Source: Pectinophora gossypiella (lineage: Eukaryota; Arthropoda; Insecta; Lepidoptera; Gelechiidae). Taken from it: DNA of 64,000 nt. The translations under genes and the position numbers were made by a program. Positions 62,012 through 64,000 of this stretch are shown here, one piece after another. Under the pieces are notes generated by a model. The model did no database searches. It saw only the letters and a list, made by a program, of their open reading frames with translations, and was not told the origin of the DNA. The stretch is from the NCBI RefSeq assembly GCF_024362695.1, contig NC_065420.1, forward strand, positions 9,091,420-9,155,419, read 5' to 3'. How positions within the stretch are numbered: position 1 is the stretch's first letter; the number at the start of each line of letters is the position of its first letter.

Positions 62012-62250
62012 ATAAACACAAAAAACATGTAATGTTATGCTGCTATATCATGCCACGGCATAAACATTCATGGCATTAACGTGGTAGCGGGCTGGTGATC
62101 CACAATGTCTTATGACTAATGTTAGAATAGAATAGAATCAGTCGGCTTTCGACCGATACCTACGTCAGTATGCTAATGAACGGCACAGCACTGGCTTTTG
62201 CACTTTGACAGATATTTGAAGCTAATGTAAATCTTTATCTATATATTAAT
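62012..62250. repeat. 239-bp direct repeat, copy 2
   Basis: Second copy of 60083-60320 in the same orientation, 1.93 kb away, with only a few substitutions and a one-base length difference. It lies just before the LINE fragment at 62284. Confidence 0.8.
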
Positions 62251-62283
62251 TATTCTCTATTTGTATACTATCATAGTATGTAA

Positions 62284-62656
62284 CTACATGATGATGATGA
62301 TGATGATGATGATGTCCTCCCAGACGTATCCGTCGACGGCGACACCCTTAGCTAGTGTTAGCCTGGGCTCTTGCATGGGCGCGGGCGTGACTAGCAAAAC
62401 CAAATTTAGTTTTGAAAGTCCTGTTGCAAGAAGCACAATAGAGAGTCCCATTTGAGTTATAAGTGTAGTGGTAGGAGGGCTTGGGTCGAGTTTTTCGGAT
62501 CTGGCGTTTGGCGTCAAGATCATCAAGACGGGTTCGTTCAAAGTTTTTTAATCCCGATTCGACAGCAGATCGCCAGTCCGATCTCTGAGTGGCAAGCTTC
62601 TCCCACGATTCACTAGACGTGCCAATAGCAGTCAGATGACGTAACATAAGTATCAT
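62284..62656 (-). pseudogene. LINE ORF2 C-terminal fragment with CCHH finger and ATC repeat tail
   Basis: The minus-strand frame 62656-62348 begins RHLTAIG-like and continues with WRSAVESG. It ends in LYCASCNRTFKTKFGFASH-RAH, a zinc-finger-like ending found in RTE-like elements. After the stop come the words that often close these elements and a run of about eight ATC units (62288-62313), a typical simple-repeat tail. The 5' part is absent, consistent with 5' truncation. Confidence 0.65.
62288..62313. repeat. ATG/CAT microsatellite
   Basis: About eight ATG units; on the minus strand it is the ATC tail of the LINE fragment at 62284-62656. Confidence 0.85.
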
Positions 62657-63172
62657 TTAAGATATTATAGTTAACTAATTGTACTGAATTAGACGTTCTG
62701 TTTTATACTACTTAGGAAGGTATGGCTCTGCCCTGCCCGGCTTATAAATTATTTCTTGTAGATATGTTTACGTTTCATTCTTTATTTCAATATTCGCTCG
62801 AAGTAGCCCTAAACGCGAATGTTTTTTCTCTGGCAATAAGCTGCACTGGCAAGGAGGGAAATTAAAGCGGAGTGAAAGTAGACAACTTTGATCCAGGCGC
62901 AGACGCCAATAGACGGAGATAAATTCAAATTACATTTGTAAGACTGCCTCCAAATTAAGAGAATTGCTGTAGAAAACTATATTTTGCTGTAATGTATACC
63001 TATTTTACCTACTTATCTGAGGCTAAAGAAAATAATACCTACTCAATGAAAATTAATAACATCTAATTAGGTATAATATACTTTTTTTCTTTTCTAAAAA
63101 AGTAATTTGTAAATGTTTTCTACACTCAGCTGAACTCGGTCCTCGGCCCACTAATCAATGAGCTTTGGATCT

Positions 63173-63319
63173 AAAAAGGCCAGATTGAAGCAATTTAGCT
63201 AAAAAGTAATAATGCATTTTGACGTTGTGCATATTTGAAGTAAGAACGCAATCTCAACAAGTGTCAAATAGCAATACAGATTGCTTTTTTAGACGAATTG
63301 CTTCTATGTGGCCATTTTA
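63173..63319. mobile_element. Foldback MITE, GAAGCAATT family
   Basis: Left arm AAAAAGGCCAGATTGAAGCA and right arm AATTGCTTCTATGTGGCCAT, 147 bp, non-coding. Confidence 0.6.
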
Positions 63320-63374
63320 ACGCCCCTCGGCTGTACGGTTCATCATAAATGTAATCTTTCTCAGGATTTATATT

Positions 63375-63520
63375 CTTCTTCTTCTATCGTATGGGTTGTG
63401 AGGTGGATTACCCCATCAACCGTGGTGTCAGGGTTACTATTGAGCCGCCAAAGGCCCCTGACATGGCTCATGTAACGACTACTAACTTACATCAGTAAGC
63501 AGTAACAGGGACCAACGGAC
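63375..63520 (-). mobile_element. SINE family A, 5'-truncated, with target duplication
   Basis: Direct repeats TTTATATT at 63367-63374 and 63521-63528 frame the family A tail up to the ACCAACGG of the central module. Confidence 0.75.
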
Positions 63521-63855
63521 TTTATATTTTGTAGATTTAGAAATATAAAAACCGTTTTTTATATCTTTTTTCTGGCATTTTCATTATCTACGTAAGTTAT
63601 AGGTATAAGGATTATCATGGTCCTCAGTTATCTAATGTATAAAATTGTGCTAGGAACAAAAAGTATCCGAGATTTGAAAACTATAAAATTATTTTGTATC
63701 GAAGTAATGTGGCGTGAGAGTGCGCATTGTCGAATTAACTGCAACGGATTGCATTTGTCGTGTCGTGCGTGTATTAGGTATGCGCATTATTTATTGATTA
63801 TTAACTTGATAGATATCAGACCAGTATAAAATAGAAACTACCTTAATCTTCTCCT

Positions 63856-64000
63856 CTTCTTATCGTGTGGGTTGTGAGGTGGGCTACCTGCCTCATCAAC
63901 CCTGGTGTCAGGGTTATGATTGAGCCGCCAAAGGCCCCTGACATGGCTCATGTAACGATTACTCACTTACATCAGTAAATAGTAACCGGGACCAACGGCT
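63856..64000 (-). mobile_element. SINE family A, cut by the window edge
   Basis: Tail and middle of family A (TATCGTGTGGGTTGTGAGG, AACCCTGGTGTCAGGGTT, CATGTAACGATTACTCACTT) running off the right end at ACCAACGGCT. The rest lies outside the window. Confidence 0.75.

Overview
This window reads as nuclear DNA of an insect, most probably a moth or butterfly. It is AT-rich, its genes have short GT-AG introns, and it is crowded with tRNA-headed SINEs, RTE-like and jockey-like LINE pieces, small foldback elements and a Tc1/mariner-type transposon of the kinds common in Lepidoptera. No bacterial, organellar or rRNA gene was found, and no stand-alone tRNA: every tRNA-like sequence is the head of a SINE.

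Only one region holds well-supported host genes: two tandem M14 zinc carboxypeptidase genes on the minus strand at 53.8-60.8 kb. The upstream gene (60793 down to 56467, seven exons, 443 aa) has a signal peptide, a propeptide, an arginine-rich activation site and every catalytic residue, with an aspartate at the specificity position as in carboxypeptidase B. The downstream paralogue (53813 to about 56117) keeps an open frame with good splice sites and the family fold, but all three zinc ligands and the catalytic glutamate are replaced, so it encodes a predicted pseudoenzyme. No signal or propeptide exon is visible for it, yet its first homologous exon is in phase with exon 3 of its neighbour. 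Splicing from shared 5' exons is therefore possible.

Layout: 1-16.9 kb is non-coding with SINEs and an RTE-like LINE end. 16.9-22.16 kb is a decayed Tc1/mariner-type transposon with 35-bp inverted repeats, which now holds a LINE that was itself split by a jockey insertion. 22-53 kb is non-coding, with foldback elements, several SINE families and a perfect 33-bp hairpin. 53.0-53.5 kb is a GC-rich patch that may be the start of a minus-strand transcript. 53.8-60.8 kb is the carboxypeptidase pair. 60.8-64 kb is SINEs, a LINE end and a repeat copy.

Four main SINE families (here A, B, C and D) can be defined because full copies lie between target-site duplications of 11-15 bp. Three of them share a central module, and several repeats share a tail motif. 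Three insertions (two SINEs, one LINE) carry an internal inversion between intact target-site duplications, the mark of twin priming. Family names A-D and all exon models are read from this sequence alone; no database search was possible.
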